Shown here: positions 19,770 through 31,100 of the stretch, piece after piece
Numbering within the stretch: the first letter of the stretch is position 1
How the letters are laid out: each line of letters begins with the position of its first letter
Assembly: GCA_007115705.1 (NCBI GenBank)
Contig: QXEO01001136.1
Span: forward strand, 61,757 to 125,756
Reading direction: 5' to 3'
DNA: 64,000 nucleotides
Source of the DNA: Dactylis glomerata
Lineage: Eukaryota > Streptophyta > Magnoliopsida > Poales > Poaceae
Notes under the pieces: model-generated
Databases searched by the model: none
What the model saw: the letters and a program-made list of their open reading frames with translations, nothing else
Told to the model about the DNA's origin: nothing
Translations under genes and position numbers: made by a program

Positions 19770-22350
19770 TTCGCAATTTTCTGCGCCTAGCTCAAAGGCG
19801 TTAAAGAAAAGCACTCTTGGGAGATAACCCATTGTTTACTTTTCAGTACTTTTTCTTTTATTTGAGTCTTGTAAGTCATTACTACTGTAATGACCGCTCC
19901 TTATCTTGTTTATTTCGTTTTTGTGCCAAGAGAAGCCTCTAATTTGAGTGAGGTAAAGATTTGGGGTTATTGCTGTCCTGAAACTGTTTTCGGTGCTGCA
20001 CCGTAAAAATTCGTGAAAATTCTCTGTTTATCTTTTGGACCTGCGATTTCTTGTGCATATGCCCCAGGTTATATCCAAACTTTTCTTAGTTGAACACTTT
20101 TTGATTTGAGCAACGGAAAATCCCTAAAAAATTCGTCCATTATCAGCTGTCCAGTTTTGACAGATTTCTGCCAATATTTGTTTTTGCCACTTTATCGCTT
20201 TCTTTTGAGTTCTTTTTGATCATGGAACTCTTGTGGAAGTTACTACAGTAGTATATACTTTATATGTGGTAGTTTTGGGTTGAAACCTGAAGCTAAAAGA
20301 GGTTTAATATATTTTATGCTTACACTAATGTTGCTAATAGAATTGTGTTTAGTTTTGTATGAAGGAAGTTTTCAAGTGTAGGGATTGGAGAATGATGAGA
20401 TGAGTTGAAGAATGGACAAAAGCTCAAGCTTGGTGATGCCCATGCATCACCCCAAGAAATATCCAAGAAGTACAAGCGTCAAAACTTGGGGATGCCCCCG
20501 AGGCACCCCTTCTTCATCGGCAAAAATCAGGTCACCTTTCAAAACACTATATTTTTATTGCTTCATGCACTATGTGTTTTTCTTGGAGCGTCAGTTGTTT
20601 TAGTTTTCTTAGTTTGTTTAGTTTGTTTGTTTGCTGCAATAAATGGTTGGACCCCAACAAATTTCCTTTGGAGGAGATGTACTCGTTTTCATTTGCAAAG
20701 AATGCTCTAGTTTCCACTCTTATTCAAAATCGAGCATTCTACTTTTTCCGCTACTGCTTTTGGTTTTCGTTTTCGCCTTGATATGCGTTCAGATCTTGTC
20801 ATATCTTTTCATCAAGGTGTATTTTTGCCTCTGATCTTTATTGGTTTTCGTCAAAAGAGGTGTTTATAAAAATTTCAAATGGTGTTGGAAAAGAGAAAAA
20901 GCTTTGTGCAAAATAGTGGTACAAGAAGGAGCTTGTGTAGACTGCGGCTTAGGCTTTTTCATGTCATGCTTGATGTCTTTTTGATAGTATGCTTAGTGGT
21001 TTTGCTGTAGCATGACTTGTCTCAAATAACTGAGATTGCTTAATGAGCCTTTGAAAAAATCATGCGTTGTTTTTATTGTATGGAAGCATTATTTTGGTTT
21101 TCTCCTTGATGCTTTATTTGGGTTGACTTGGCGCATGCTCACACATGTTAGACTCTTACAAAGTCGCCATTAGCCTTCATGATCATTTAGTTTTTGACTT
21201 TTGATGCCATCATATGCTTCTTTTAATGTCGCTTTGTCGCTTTGCATGATTATGGCCATTATTGCTCTCTTAGTTGGTCGCTCCCAGTCTTTTGCTAGCC
21301 CTCACCTTGTACTGAGTATGAGCTCTACTCGTGCATCCAACTCCTAAAAGCCAAGTTTGTCATTATGTCCACTATAAATTCCTATGCATGGTATTTGTAA
21401 GCCATTCCAAAGTAAAATTTTCGTGTGCTACCTTTCAAAAACCTTCAAAATACTTCTCGTTTTGTGACACTGTTTTCAGCTCATGGGGACGTAGTGGTCG
21501 GATTTGCTATCTTCCTTATTGCTTATTCCAAAAAGAAAAAAAAGGGAAAAAAGAAAGAAAAAAGGCACTCCTCCAATGAATGTGAATGTTGGTGGGCACC
21601 CGATGGAATCGGTTAGCCATGGTATGTGAAAGGAAAAGGTGGGGAGGAGTGCCAGGTTTTATAAAAAGAGCACGAAGTGCCAATCTCTCTCTCAAAAACT
21701 TGCTTTATTTTTGTATGGAAGATAGTAAGAACCCCATTGCCAGTCGTTGACAAAGACAACCACCTCTCAAAAATCAAGTTTTATCTCTGTTTTACAAATG
21801 AAAAGCTCTAGCACATGTTTAAATCACTGCTTCCCTCTGCGAAGGGCCTTTCTTTTACTTTTATGTTGAGTCACCACCTTCTTTCTTTATGCACCATTAA
21901 GAGAGCATAGTTGTCATTCTTAGTGTGATATGCATTGTCCCAAGGTTCATTGATTGACTCATATTGTTGGTTTCACTTGTTCTTAAATTATTTGTATCTA
22001 GTCACCCTCTTAAACTTTGAGGTGTCCTATGCATTTATGTTTTGCTCTCTTTGAAGGACAAGCTGAAAACCAAGTGTATGTTTTTCCTTATGATTTGAAC
22101 ACACGTTTGACTTTCATTGTTTCATTATCATGATCTTTTGTTTGTGTTCATTTGCATGTTTACAACATGGTTGCTAAGTTCTTATTATCATGATTATATC
22201 TTTCATGCCCATGTTTTAAGTTCTATTGATCCCAGCTCATCAATGCTTACATATATGATCAAGATTGTGTAGGTGCATGTCACCTCAAAAATTATTCTTT
22301 GTTATCACTTACCTACTCGAGGATGAGCAGGAGTTAAGCTTGGGGATGCT
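19770..22350 (+). other. ATH-A non-coding 3' region with structured block, PPT-like hairpins and PPT
   Basis: No long ORF is present; short frames are not conserved between the four ATH copies. Landmarks: the 112-nt structured block (19783-19894); a CGGTG-CTG-CACCG hairpin near 19990-20002; two PPT-like motifs at 20426-20440 and 20482-20496; and the PPT AAGCTTGGGGATGC at 22336-22349, one base before the 3' LTR. Most of the sequence is shared with ATH-D, whose ORF is different, so the region is kept independently of the protein. Confidence 0.7.
19783..19894 (+). ncRNA. Conserved structured RNA block after the ORF (ATH-A copy)
   Basis: Three potential stems are: CGCCT/AGGCG (19784-19800); TGGG/CCCA around AGATAA (19818-19831); and a perfect 8-bp stem GTCATTAC-TACT-GTAATGAC (19875-19894). 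The equivalent blocks are 34647-34758 (minus strand), 58391-58503 and 52375-52486. The last stem shows a compensatory pair change between copies. A role in packaging, dimerisation or translation is inferred, not shown. Confidence 0.5.
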
Positions 22351-23985
22351 TGATACGTCTCAAACGTATCTATAATTTTTGATGCTCCATGCTTGTTTTT
22401 ACACCATTTGCCTATTGTTTCGTTACACTTAGTGGTACTTTTATACACTTTCCGGGACTAACCTATTAACGAAGTGCCACAGTGCCAGTTTCCTGTTTTC
22501 TGCTGTTTTTGTGTTTCAGAAGTGATACACAGGAAATATTCTCGGAATTGGACGAAACAAGTTCCTGAAGTCATATTTCACTGGGGAGCTCCCAAACATC
22601 CGAAGACCTGACGGAGGGGGGCCACGTGGCCCCCACACACAGGGGCGGCGCGGCCTGGCCCCTGGCCGCGCCACCCCCTTGTGAGGCCGCGTGGCTCCAC
22701 CTCTGACAGCCCCCCTTCGCCTACATATACCCCCTGACGAGAAAAACCTAAGGGCCCGATCAGTTTTCCAGAATACATCGCGATCCGCCGCCGCCATCGA
22801 CCCGAAGATCGGGAGGGTCCAGAAGCTCTTCCCGGCACCCTGCCGGAGAGGGGAATCGCCACCGGAGGTCTTCTTCATCGCCATGCTTGCCTCCGGAGCG
22901 ATGAGTGAGTAGTCTACCTTGGACTATGGGTCCATAGCAGTAGCTAGATGGTTGTCTTCTCCACCATGTGCTTCATGTTTAGATCTCATGAGCTGCCCTA
23001 CATGATTGAGATCACCGTTATGTAATACTATGATGTTGGTTTGTTGGGATCCGATGAATATTGGTGTTTATGATTAAGTTGCTGTACTGAATTATATCTT
23101 TTGTTATCTCTATGTTGTTTATGATCTTGCATGCTCTCCGTTGTTAGTAGCTATCTTGGCCGAGTAGTTGCTAGTGACTCCAAGAGGGGGTATTTATGCT
23201 CGATAGTGGGTTCATGCCTCTATTTCACCTAGGGGAGTGACAGAAACCTCTAAGGTGGTAGATGTGCTATTGCTACTAGGGAGAAAACAACATTCATATG
23301 CTCAAGGGCATATGCTTTGTTTACATTACACACTTTGCTTAATGCAATTATCTGTTGTTCGCAACTTAATACTTTTGGGGTGTTCGGATGATATCCCCGA
23401 GGGTGGATTATTAGTCATAGATGCAGTTGGATGGCGGTCTATGTATTTTGTTGTAATGCCCAGAGTAAATCTCATAGTGATCTTCTTGACATATCACGTT
23501 ATCTTTATTCTATCAATTGCCCAACTGTAATTTGTTTACCCAGCATGTTATTTATCTATGGAGAGACACCACTAGTGAACTGTGGACCCCGGTCCTATTT
23601 TAATCATATTGCAATCACCTGTTTACTTTTCCCGCACTGTTTACTTTACTCGCATATTACTACTGTTTTCCACTCGATACACTCATAACCTTTGTTTCAA
23701 GCAAACCGGTGAGATTGACAACCTCATCGCAAGTTGGGAGCAAAGTATTTGTTTGTGTGTGTGCAGGTTCCACGTTGCAGCTAGCAAGCAAAGCTTGGAC
23801 GAGGCGCCATATATAAATTGTCCGCTGCTGTCGCAAACTAGTCCGCATCACCTTCAGTCGTCACCGTCCCTCTTCTTCAAGAACGATATTAAACCTTGGT
23901 TTCTAAACTGAGGGAAAACTAGCTGCTATACTCATCACACCTTCCTCTTGGGGTTCCCAACGGGCTGGTCATTCACCACGCATCA
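22351..23985 (+). repeat. ATH-A 3' LTR (1635 bp)
   Basis: Near-identical to 15875-17508. It ends GCATCA and is followed by the target duplication CGGTG. Differences are mostly transitions plus one extra C near 22710. Confidence 0.95.
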
Positions 23986-24092
23986 CGGTGTTGGGTTGTT
24001 GTATGGTTTTCGCCCGGTTTTCCATCAATTAACTGGGCACTCTCTTCTTAATTAATGGAAAGGCAAAACTTTTGCCTTCGTTTCAAAAAAAA

Positions 24093-24278
24093 AAATATTC
24101 TCATGCTCATTTCGTGATTATGACAAAAAAATACTACAAGTGATTCTACAAGCGACAAAACATTACAGCCAATAGTGCAACTTTACAAGCTCCAACACAG
24201 AGAGATGTCAGTTACTGCAACAATCATCAAGTAGCATTTTTACAAGCGTAGAAGTGATTCTAATTGGGCCTCTAAAGG
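24093..24278 (-). other. Possible 3' untranslated sequence beside the LINE tail
   Basis: It lies directly downstream (minus strand) of the candidate terminal exon and could be its 3' UTR. No mobile-element ends are seen. CAAGCGACAAAACATT at 24149-24164 also occurs at 14823-14838 on the other side of the LINE-like element. Confidence 0.3.
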
Positions 24279-24401
24279 TCAATGTTTCAGAAATTGAGAT
24301 TCAATGGTGGGCTTCATGGGAGATAGGTGCACCTTTCCAACAAATATCTGGCCTTGGATGGTTCTGATGCTCATTTCTTCAGCTGTCACAACCTGCATTG
24401 T
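24279..24401 (-). CDS. Candidate terminal exon of a host gene or gene fragment (40 codons)
   Basis: On the minus strand an acceptor-like ATAAATGCAG is followed by a 40-codon frame, TMQVVTAEEMSIRT...ESQFLKH, ending at TGA 24281-24279. Composition is protein-like and unlike any retroelement frame here. I do not recognise the family. The upstream exon would lie at higher coordinates; the intervening sequence now contains a MITE (24584-24740) and the Mutator insertion at 24817, which would separate this exon from any upstream part. It may be the end of a broken gene, or chance. Confidence 0.35.
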   Translation of the reverse strand, partial: TMQVVTAEEMSIRTIQGQIFVGKVHLSPMKPTIESQFLKH

Positions 24402-24583
24402 CTGCATTTATGCAATGGAAAGATCACTTACACATATATACCTAGTAATCAGCAATCACTAATATTGTTCAGAGCAATCATCATGTTGTTATGTATGTAC
24501 TGATCTACTGGTTAGTAGTAATCTTGTTATACCAGTTAGGTAATACAACTACAAAAACAAAACTATGTGCATGATGGTAGCTA
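24402..24583. other. Unassigned sequence between candidate exon and MITE
   Basis: AT-rich with no ORF. It would be intron if the neighbouring exon is real. GTGTAAGTGATCTTTCC (minus strand) precedes the acceptor. Confidence 0.3.
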
Positions 24584-24740
24584 CTTCCTCCATTTGGAAA
24601 TATAAAATGTTTTCGCTTTATGAAGCTAATGTATCTAGACATCTTTTAGTGTATAGATTTGAGCGAACCTATATACTAAAAGATGTCTAGATACATTCGT
24701 TTCACAAAGCTAAAACATCTTCTATTTCTAAATAAGAGAG
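24584..24740. mobile_element. Stowaway-type MITE (157 bp)
   Basis: Flanked by TA (24582-24583 and 24741-24742). The arms are inverted copies: TGTATCTAGACATCTTTTAG on the left is answered by CTAAAAGATGTCTAGATACA on the right, around a short loop near 24662. The ends are diverged from CTCCCTCC. There is no coding capacity. Confidence 0.85.
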
Positions 24741-24816
24741 TACTCACATATCCAAAAGTTTCGTAGAATCATTTCACACCACTAGCCTCCACAGCTACAG
24801 CCACTCTGCTCCAAAC

Positions 24817-24986
24817 GAGAAAATGACAAAAAACTACCACAATTGCGGCAATTATGTCAGAAAACTACCATAACGGTTCATTTTATCACATAACTACCAC
24901 TATTCGGGCCTATTCGTGACAGAGAGCACTGCTTTTTTGATTTAGCTGTGTTTAGTCGGGCCCACATGTCAGTCTTATGTGGCAAA
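24817..24986 (+). repeat. Mutator-like terminal inverted repeat, left
   Basis: Pairs with 47179-47364. The shared core includes ACAATTGCG, CAATTATGTCAGAAAACTA and ACTACCACTATTC, with about 80-85% identity by eye. Confidence 0.8.
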
Positions 24987-25372
24987 AGTTAGTATAAAGT
25001 ATTTTATTTTCTTCTCCCTAATAGGTGGGCCCCAAATACCCCTCCTTTTCTATCCCCTCTCCTCGCATTGACTATAGAGACGAGGCCGGGACGCACGGCC
25101 GGAGTTGGGGATGACGAGCAGCTCCGTCGCCTCGCCGCCCCCCATGCGAGGCTGCGAGGCGCCCCCTCCCGCGCTCCACCGCCATGGCCGCAGGCACCTT
25201 TGGAAGCTTGTCCGCGTCTGCATGCACGACAATGGACGCGCAGCCGCCGCCTCAAGGTCTCCCACACCCGCATGCCTTGAGCTCGCTTGCACCAGCTTGG
25301 CCTGAGCTCACCGCGCCCCTAATAGAGGCTGCATGCGCCCGGGCCTGCCGGAGCTCATCGCGCCCGGCCCGC

Positions 25373-26965
25373 TGATGCGGGCAGACAACCACCCAGTTGG
25401 GAACCCCAAGCGGAAGGTATGATGAGCACAGTAGCAAGTTTTCCCTCAGTAAGAAACCGAGGTTTATCGAACCAGTAGGAAAAAGCCAAACTTCAGATGG
25501 TGATGCCAGCTCTGGACAATTTATAAGGCGCCTTGTCCAGGGCTTTGCTTTGCACCAGCAGCAACATGGAACCTGCACACAACACAACCAAGAACTTTGC
25601 TCCCAACTTACGATGAGGTTGTCAATCTCACCGGTTTGCTGTAAACAAAGGATTAAGCGTATCGAGTGGAAAGCAATAGTAGTATGCGAGAAAGTAAACA
25701 GTGCGAGTAAATGTAAATAGTAATAGCAATGTAAAGGAAATTGGACCGGAGTCCACAGTTCACTAGTGGTGTCTCTCCATAAGATAAATAACGACATGCT
25801 GGGTAAACAAATTATAGTTGGGCAATTGATAGAATAAAAATAACGTGCATATGTCACGAGGATCACTATGAGATTTACTCTGGGCATTACAACAAAATAC
25901 ATAGACCACCATCCGACTGCATCTATGACTAGTAACCCACTCGAGGGGATATCGTCCGAACACCCCTCGAGTATTAAGTTGCGAACAACAGATAATAGCA
26001 TTAAGCAAAGTGTGTAATGTAAACAAAACGAATGTCCTTGGACACAAGATTGTTGTTTTATCCCTAGTGGCAACAACACATCTACAACCTTAGAGGTTTC
26101 TGTCACTCCCCCAGATTAAATAGAGGCATGAACCCAACTATCGAGCATAGATATCCCCTCTTGGAGTCACTAGTATCTACTTGGCCAAGATAGCTACTAA
26201 CAACGGAGAGCATGCAAGATCATAAACAACATAGAGATAACATAAGACAAAATTCAGAACATCAACTTAACATAACACCAATATTCATTGGATCCCAACA
26301 AACACAACATGTAGAATTACATAAAGATGATCTCGATCATGTAAGGCAGCTCATGAGATCTAAACATGAAGCACATGGTGGAGAAGACAACCATCTAGCT
26401 ACTGCTATAGACCCATAGTCCAAGGTAGACTACTCACTCATCGCGTCGGAGGCAAGCATGGCAATGAAGAAGACCTCCGGTGGTGATTCCCCTCTCCGGC
26501 AGGGTGCCGAGAAGAGCTTGTGGACCCTCCCGATCTCGAGTCGACGATGGCGGTGGATCACGATGTGTTTCTGGAAAATTGATCGGGTCTTTAGGTTTTT
26601 CCCGTCGGGGGGTTTTTATAGGCGAAGGGGCGGCGTCAGGAGTGGACCAGGGCGCCCTCACCACAGGTGGGCATGGCCAGGGGCTGGGCCGTGCCCCCTG
26701 GTGGTGAGGCTGGCCCATGGCCCCTCTCTGTCTCCTCTTCGGTCTTCTGGAAGCTTCGGTAAATATTAGGAGGTTCGACTTTTGTTTCGTCCAATTCTGA
26801 GAATATTTCCTATGACAAAATAGGGAACTGGCACTGTGGCATCTTATTAATAGGTTAGTTCCGGAAAATGCATAAAAACGCCAAAAAGTGTAACAAAACA
26901 CAAAGGAAATGGTGTAAGAACAAGTGTGGAGCATCAAAAATTATAGATATGTTTGAGACGTATCA
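25373..26965 (-). repeat. ATH-B 3' LTR (1593 bp)
   Basis: On the minus strand it opens TGATACGTCTCAAACATATC and ends TCTGCCCGCATCA. It is complete, although it lacks small segments present in the other LTR near 25510 and 26810. Confidence 0.9.
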
Positions 26966-27440
26966 AGCATCCCCAAGCTTAACTCCTGCTCGTCCTCGAG
27001 TAGGTAAGTGGTAACAAAAGAATAATTTTTTAGGTGACATGCACCATCACAATCTTGATCATCTTATGTAAGCATTGAGTGCTGGGATCAAAGAACTTAA
27101 AACATGGGCATGAAAGACATAATCTTGATAGAAGAAACTAGCAACCATGTTATAACATGAAAAAGAATACAAATGAAAGATCATGAAAAATAAAACAATG
27201 AAAGTCAAACTTGTGTTCAAATCATATGGAAAAACATAGCAAATGGTTTTCAGCTTGTCCTTCATGGAATAGCAAAACATAAATGCATAGGACAGCTTCA
27301 AGTTTAAGAGGGCGACTAGATACAAATAATTTAAGAACAAGTGAAACCATAATCATGAGTCAATCAATGATAAACTTTGGGACTATGCACATTAAACTCA
27401 GAATGACAACTATGCTCTCTTAGACGGTGCATAAAGGTAG

Positions 27441-27570
27441 TCTTAGAGCTATATTTGTATATTATAGTTTCCCTAATAGTTAGAGTGTTTCCTGCATATT
27501 TCACACCTATACATATACTATCTATTGTGGCCTTTGGCCCCTATGGAATACAACTTGTCTATTCCTAACA
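27441..27570 (+). repeat. COP-2 5' LTR (130 bp)
   Basis: Bounded by GGTAG outside and TGGTATCAGAGCC inside. At all five transition differences from the 3' LTR this copy has A or T. Confidence 0.9.
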
Positions 27571-27585
27571 TGGTATCAGAGCCGG
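27571..27585 (+). other. COP-2 primer-binding site, Met-tRNA type
   Basis: TGGTATCAGAGCCGG directly follows the 5' LTR. Confidence 0.9.
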
Positions 27586-28149
27586 TTTTAGGGCTCCCAT
27601 ACCCACCGGTCTCCTGCTTGTGACCGCCGCCAGCTCGCCCCGGCCACCGCCGGTTCCCGTTCTGGCCGCTATCCCCGTTGGTCGCCTGTGCCTGCCTGTC
27701 ATCCACTGCCAGGCCTCGTTCCGCTCGTCGCCCGAGCGTTTGCCCAGGCCACCGCCGCCCCAAGTCAGCGCCCGCCTCCTCGGTCTGCTCAGTCCCGACC
27801 ACCGATTCCAGGCTGCCGCCGCCTCCTGCCCCCGGATCGGCCACGCCCAGCCTCCAGGCGTCCTTGCCTTGTCCTCGCTCGATCTCGGCAGTTGAGCATC
27901 ATCTGGAATCAGTCCCACCCGCCCCAGAGCGCCTTGGATCGCCCGCTCCCGTTCCTGCCTCCTGCAATCGGTCCGGCCCGGTTCCGCCTCTGGACTTGGT
28001 CCCGCCAGCGCCGCCGTTGGTCCTGGAATTGGTTCCCTGCCAGCTTCAGCTCACCCGTCTCCTTTACCATCACAGAGATCCAGTTTTGGTTATCCTCTGT
28101 GAGTTGACCATATCCAGTGCAAAAAAAAGAGAAAAAAAAGGAGAGAGAT

Positions 28150-31100
28150 ATGTCTTCCTCATCGGGCGATGTTGCGATTCCTCACTGTCCGGTGATTTTT
28201 TATGGTGCGAATTACCCTGATTTCGCCGCCTTTATGCGTGTTCACATGCGTGGTCTCCGTCTTTGGGGTGTGCTCTCCGGCGAGGTCTCCTGTCCGCTGT
28301 GCCCCACTCCTCCTCTGGATCTGATTCCGCCTACTCCGCCTGCTCCTGGTGATGAAGCTACTCAGGCTAAGAAGGATGCTGCTGAGAGTGTTGATAGGAG
28401 TGCTGTTGCTGCATATGATCTGCAGTTTTAGTAGTACTCCACTGCCCTTGAGATCTATCGGCTGGACCTGACAGCCTATACTCAGTGGATGGATGAGGAT
28501 GCTCGTGCTGCAGCTGTTCTCACTTCCAGTGTTCTACCACAGTTTGCCTCTGAGTTTATGGGTCTTCCTACTATTGCTGACATGTGGGCTCATCTTCGTC
28601 AGCGCTACCAGCCATCCGGGGATGCTCTTTATCTGTCTGTGGTTCGTCAGGAGCATGCCCTTCAGCAGGGTCAGTCTACTATTGATGAGTTCTACACTCA
28701 GAGTGCTGCTATCTGGCGTCAGCTTGACTCTCTTCGCACTGTGGTTTGTGGTACCTGCCTGTGCTATCGGACGGTGCACTTGGACTTGGAGTTTCAGCGC
28801 GTCTATGAGTTCTTATCTCAGCTCCGCAAGGAGTTCGAGCCCCGCCGTGCGCAGCTGCTTGCTCATGGTCGTGTTCCGATTTCTGAGGTGCTGTCTGAGC
28901 TCCGGGCTGAGGAGACTCGCCTCTGTGGTGCTGGTTTTCTTGAGGTTCCTTCTGTGCTTGCTGCTCGCGGTGCTCCACCGTCGCCTGCTCCCTTGCCTCA
29001 GTTGCGGTCGCCTGCTCTGCCTATTTTATCCACTCATCAGGGACAACATCAGAGTCAGCACCAGTAGCCTCGTGGTCAGGATCGTCGCCCTACTCGCCAC
29101 TGCACCTACTGCAATAGGGATGGACACACTGTGTCCAACTGTTATACGAGAGATCCCAGTCTGCATCGCCAGCACCAGGCTCGTGCAGCTTCTGGTTCAT
29201 CAGGCTCCTCTACAGTTGCCCTCACTGATCAGGATATTATCAGTCGTCTTCGTGCCCTGCTCGCCACTCTAGGTTCTCCTTCGACGGGCACTGCTGGTTC
29301 TGTGACTGGTTCTCCTGGCACTACGCGACCACCACCTCCCACACAGTCAGGTACATCCCCGTGGTATCTGGATTCTGGAGCTTCCTTCCATATGACCTCT
29401 GATTCCTCTATTCTATCCGTTCTTCGCTCTCCCATTTCTCCTGTTAATGTTCTCACTACTGATGGTACCTCTCTTCCTGTTTCTAGTCAAGGCACCCTTT
29501 CTACTTCCTCCTTTTCTGTTCCTGACATTTCTCATGTTCCTCGTCTTAAGATGAACCTGTTTTCTGCTAGCCAGCTCACTGATTCTGGTTGTCATGTCAT
29601 TCTTGACGTGGATTCTTGTGCTATTCAGGATCGTCACACACAGGTCCTAGTTGGAGCTGGCCCTCGCCGCCGTGACTCTTCGGGGCAGTGGGAGTTAGAC
29701 TGGCTTCGTGTTCTTTCCGCTGCCAGTTCTCCTGCGGTAGTCGCCTCCATCACTGGCTCTTTTTGGTAGTGGCATCATCGTCTTGGTCATCTTTGTGGCT
29801 CTCGCCTGTCATCGTTAGTTTATCGTGGTCTTTTGGGGTCTGTCTCAGGAGATATGTCTTTAAACTGTCAGGGTTGTAGGTTGGGCAAACAGATTCAGTT
29901 ACCCTAGCCTACCAGTGCGTCTGTATCTCAGCGACCTTTTGATTTAGTTCATTCTGATGTTTGGGGTCTGGCTCCTTTTGCTTCGAAAGGGGGCCATCGA
30001 TACTATATTCTATTTATAGATGATTTTTCCCGGCACACTTGGTTATATTTTATGCGTTCTCGCAGTGAGGTCCTCTCCATATATCAACGTTTTGCGGCTA
30101 TGGTCCTCACTCAGTTTTCTACACCTATTCGTGTGTTCTGTGCTGACTCTACTGGTGAGCATATCTCCAAGTAGCTGCGTGGTGTTCTTGCTGAGCAAGG
30201 CACTCTTGCTCAGTTCTCCTGTCTGTGCGCCCATGCTCAGAATGGCGTTGCTGAGCGTAAGCATAGTCATCTTCTTGAGACCAATCGTGCCATGATGATT
30301 GCCTCTTCTCTTCCGCCGCATTTTTGGGCTGAGGCTGTCTCTACATCAGTTTATCTCATTAACATTCAGCCTTCTGCCGCCTTACAAGGTGGCATTCCTC
30401 TCGAGCATCTCTCCGGTCGTTCTCCTGATTACTCGATGCTTCGTTTGTTTGGTTGCGTTTGTTATGTTCTCCTTGACCCTCGCGAACGCACCAAACTGAC
30501 CGCTCAGTCTGTTGAGTGTGTTTTTCTTAGATACAGTGATGAGCATAAGGGCTATCGGTGTTGGGATCCTGTTGGTTGTCGGATGCGCATATCTTGTGAC
30601 GTCATGTTTGATGAGACGCGTCCTTTCTATCCTCGTCCCACTTCCTCAACCTACCCGATAGAGGATATATATTTTCTACTTTTTCCTGACACACCTCCTT
30701 CTGTTCCTATTGATCCTACTTCAGGACCCATTATTGCCGATGCCTAGCCTTCGACCCCATCGTCCTTCTCATCACCTGATTCCCCTCCTTCCTCTTCTGA
30801 CATCCCATCCACCTCTCCGTTGTCTCCTTTTCCCTTTCATTATTCTCGGCGTTCTACTGTTCCCGATACTCCCCCTGATATCCCTTCTTCCTCTTCTTCT
30901 AATGAGTCTTCCTCTTCTGATGAGATGCCCTCTCCTCTTCCTGCTCGTCAGCGTCATCCACCTGATCGTTACTCTCCTAGTCAGTACGGTCTTTCTGTTG
31001 CCCTCGAGCTGACTTCTTATCGGGATGCTGAGCGTCATCCCGAATGGCAGCTTGCCATGGCCGAGGAGATTGCTGCGCTTGAGCGCACTGGCACTTGGGA

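Larger units (their letters stand above)
15875..23985 (+). mobile_element. ATH-A: non-autonomous Athila-like Gypsy retrotransposon, young
   Basis: LTRs 15875-17508 and 22351-23985 are flanked by the perfect 5-bp duplication CGGTG (15870-15874 and 23986-23990). The PBS fits aspartate tRNA, gag-protease is one intact ORF, and a 2.6 kb non-coding 3' region ends in the PPT. No reverse transcriptase, RNase H or integrase is encoded. By eye the LTRs differ at about 11 substitutions and one indel in 1634 bp (0.67%), roughly 0.26 million years at 1.3e-8 per site per year. Athila affinity is inferred from the gag and the DLGA protease. I do not assign a family name. Confidence 0.93.
14925..24092 (+). 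mobile_element. LINE-like retroposon, GC-rich and non-coding, split by ATH-A
   Basis: The left part (about 14925-15874) is very GC-rich with no endonuclease or reverse-transcriptase frame. The right part (23991-24092) reads through TTCGCCCGGTTTTCC and GGAAAGGCAAAACTTTTGCC into TTTCAAAAAAAAAAA, the kind of tail seen on Triticeae LINEs. The halves join at the ATH-A target CGGTG. Lack of ORFs suggests a non-autonomous or 5'-rearranged LINE derivative. The left boundary is approximate. A weak target-duplication candidate is TATTCTGATGC (14868-14878) against TATTCTCATGC (24092-24102), with one mismatch. Confidence 0.5.

Noticed and set aside
15875..23985. Naming ATH elements as a specific published family (for example Sabrina or Wham)
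   Set aside because: LTR starts and layout are reminiscent, but I cannot run a repeat-database search. Lineage-level assignment is all the sequence supports here.
25252..26106. 284-codon minus-strand ORF
   Set aside because: It spans the boundary between the Mutator-like interior and the ATH-B LTR, so it is a chance join. Its first part recurs in the LTRs of ATH-A, -B and -C only because the LTR recurs.
27571..27585. tRNA-like sequences at the LTR borders
   Set aside because: These are primer-binding sites (Met type here and at 11223-11235, Asp type in ATH elements), 13-18 nt long. No cloverleaf is present.
27688..28107. 139- and 180-codon Pro/Arg-rich ORFs in the COP-2 leader
   Set aside because: Composition effect of the GC-rich leader between PBS and the gag ATG; they are in different frames from gag-pol.
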